NCBI GenBank assembly: GCA_002389385.1
Contig: DGOK01000117.1
Coordinates: 1-5,369 of the forward strand
Length of the DNA stretch: 5,369 nt
Direction: 5' to 3'
From: Rhodospirillaceae bacterium UBA4468
GTDB lineage: Bacteria > Pseudomonadota > Alphaproteobacteria > Rhodospirillales > Casp-alpha2
Shown here: positions 4,603 to 5,369 of the stretch, piece by piece
How positions within the stretch are numbered: the first letter of the stretch is position 1
Layout of the letters: each line of letters starts with the position of its first letter
Notes under the pieces: model-generated
What the model saw: the letters and a program-made list of their open reading frames with translations, nothing else
The model's database searches: none
What the model was told of the DNA's origin: nothing
Position numbers and translations under genes: made by a program

Positions 4603-5369
4603 GTGACGAGAAAAAAACACCTCAAGAATATGGCTTTGGGACTCGTACCATCCATGCAGGTGCGCAGCCTGATCCCGTCACAGGTGCCCGCGCAACACCC
4701 ATTTATCAAACAACATCATATGTATTTGATGATGTTGAACACGCATCAGATTTGTTTAATTTACAAACGTTCGGGTTCATTTATTCACGCCTCACCAATC
4801 CAACGGTTTCTGTACTCGAAGAACGCATTGCCAACCTTGAAGGTGGTCGGGCTGCGGTCTGTGCAGGATCTGGACATGCAGCACAGTTCCTGACGTTCTT
4901 CACATTGCTCGAGCCCGACGACGAGTTTATCGCATCAAAGAACCTCTATGGTGGTTCTATCACACAATTTGGTTTGAGCTTTAAACGGCTCGGATGGAAC
5001 TGTAATTTTATTGATTGCACGAACCCGGCACTTATTAAAGACGCCATCACACCAAAGACAAAAGGCATTTTTATTGAGGCATTGGCAAATCCGGGTGGTG
5101 TCATTCTTGATCTTGAGGCCATTGCCGCTGTCGCCAAAGATGCCGGTATTCCATTAATCGTCGATAACACAATGGCGACGCCTTATCTTTGCCGACCCAT
5201 AGAATGGGGTGCAGATATCGTCTGCCACTCAATGACCAAGTTTTTACAGGGCCACGGAACATCTATGGGCGGGGCCATCGTTGAAAGTGGTAAATTCGAT
5301 TGGACGAAAGGGCCAGGCTTCCCAACCATGACGGAACCCGACCCTGCCTATCACGGGCTCACGTTCTTT
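4599..5369 (+). CDS. metY: O-acetylhomoserine aminocarboxypropyltransferase, 3' end missing
   Basis: This is a PLP enzyme of the Cys/Met metabolism family (fold type I). Close relatives make homocysteine or methionine from O-acetylhomoserine plus sulfide or methanethiol. The frame runs open to the window edge, giving 257 of an expected 425-435 or so residues. Visible are the N-terminal GFGTRTIHAGAQPDPVTGAR (12-31), TPIYQTTSYVFDD (33-45), YSRLTNPT (62-69) with the PLP-phosphate-binding Tyr and Arg, LYGGS (116-120) with the ring-stacking Tyr, D189 in IVDNT, and the Schiff-base lysine K214 in HSMTKFLQGHG. IHAGAQPDPVTGARATPIY and the LQTFGFIYSR insert fit the O-acetylhomoserine group better than cystathionine synthase or lyase. 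O-succinylhomoserine use cannot be excluded. The start ATG overlaps the GNAT stop by 4 nt, so it is the fifth gene of the operon. Confidence 0.9.
   Translation, partial: MSDEKKTPQEYGFGTRTIHAGAQPDPVTGARATPIYQTTSYVFDDVEHASDLFNLQTFGFIYSRLTNPTVSVLEERIANLEGGRAAVCAGSGHAAQFLTFFTLLEPDDEFIASKNLYGGSITQFGLSFKRLGWNCNFIDCTNPALIKDAITPKTKGIFIEALANPGGVILDLEAIAAVAKDAGIPLIVDNTMATPYLCRPIEWGADIVCHSMTKFLQGHGTSMGGAIVESGKFDWTKGPGFPTMTEPDPAYHGLTFF

Noticed and set aside
4603..4893. Plus-strand 96-codon open frame overlapping the sulfhydrylase gene
   Set aside because: It is a shadow. The frame starting at 4599 encodes an uninterrupted PLP-enzyme sequence with catalytic residues, while this one resembles no protein.
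1..5369. Defence system, mobile element, tRNA/rRNA gene or riboswitch
   Set aside because: I saw no transposase, integrase, toxin-antitoxin pair, repeat-spacer array, tRNA cloverleaf or recognisable aptamer. The leader of the crotonase operon is too short and simple for a known riboswitch class.

Overview
The window looks like a piece of an alphaproteobacterial chromosome with moderate base composition. The best evidence is ribosomal protein S9, which carries an acidic, alanine-rich N-terminal extension of about 40 residues typical of alphaproteobacteria. The gene order thioesterase - rplM - rpsI beside an enoyl-CoA hydratase-like gene, a CoA-binding protein and an O-acetylhomoserine sulfhydrylase also recalls a neighbourhood I associate from memory with alphaproteobacteria. 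A marine, moderate-GC lineage (SAR116-like or Rhodospirillales-like) is possible, but this is a guess.

Layout. Positions 1-178 are AT-rich and hold no convincing gene, only a weak short-ORF candidate on the minus strand. A strong intrinsic terminator (177-206) closes the minus-strand ribosomal operon rplM-rpsI (1207 down to 236), which has a recognisable promoter at 1268-1295. Behind it, on the same strand, lies a PaaI-like hotdog thioesterase gene (1779 down to 1363). Positions 1780-1925 form a divergent control region. From 1926 to the right edge runs a tight plus-strand operon: an ECHDC3-type crotonase-fold protein, a BKACE (DUF849) beta-keto acid cleavage enzyme, a YccU-type CoA-binding protein, a GNAT acetyltransferase, and the first 257 codons of an O-acetylhomoserine aminocarboxypropyltransferase, which is cut by the window edge. 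Gaps within this operon are 17, 6 and 2 nt, then a 4-nt ATGA overlap.

How the genes may work together. rplM and rpsI make two ribosomal proteins as one unit. The plus-strand operon combines acyl-CoA or beta-keto acid handling (crotonase fold, BKACE, CoA binding) with methionine/sulfur assimilation, and the divergent thioesterase also acts on acyl-thioesters. A shared physiological role is plausible but unproven. The BKACE substrate and the activity of the crotonase-like protein, which lacks both classical catalytic glutamates, are the main open questions. I see no mobile element, CRISPR array, tRNA, rRNA or defence system here, and most of the window is ordinary core chromosome.
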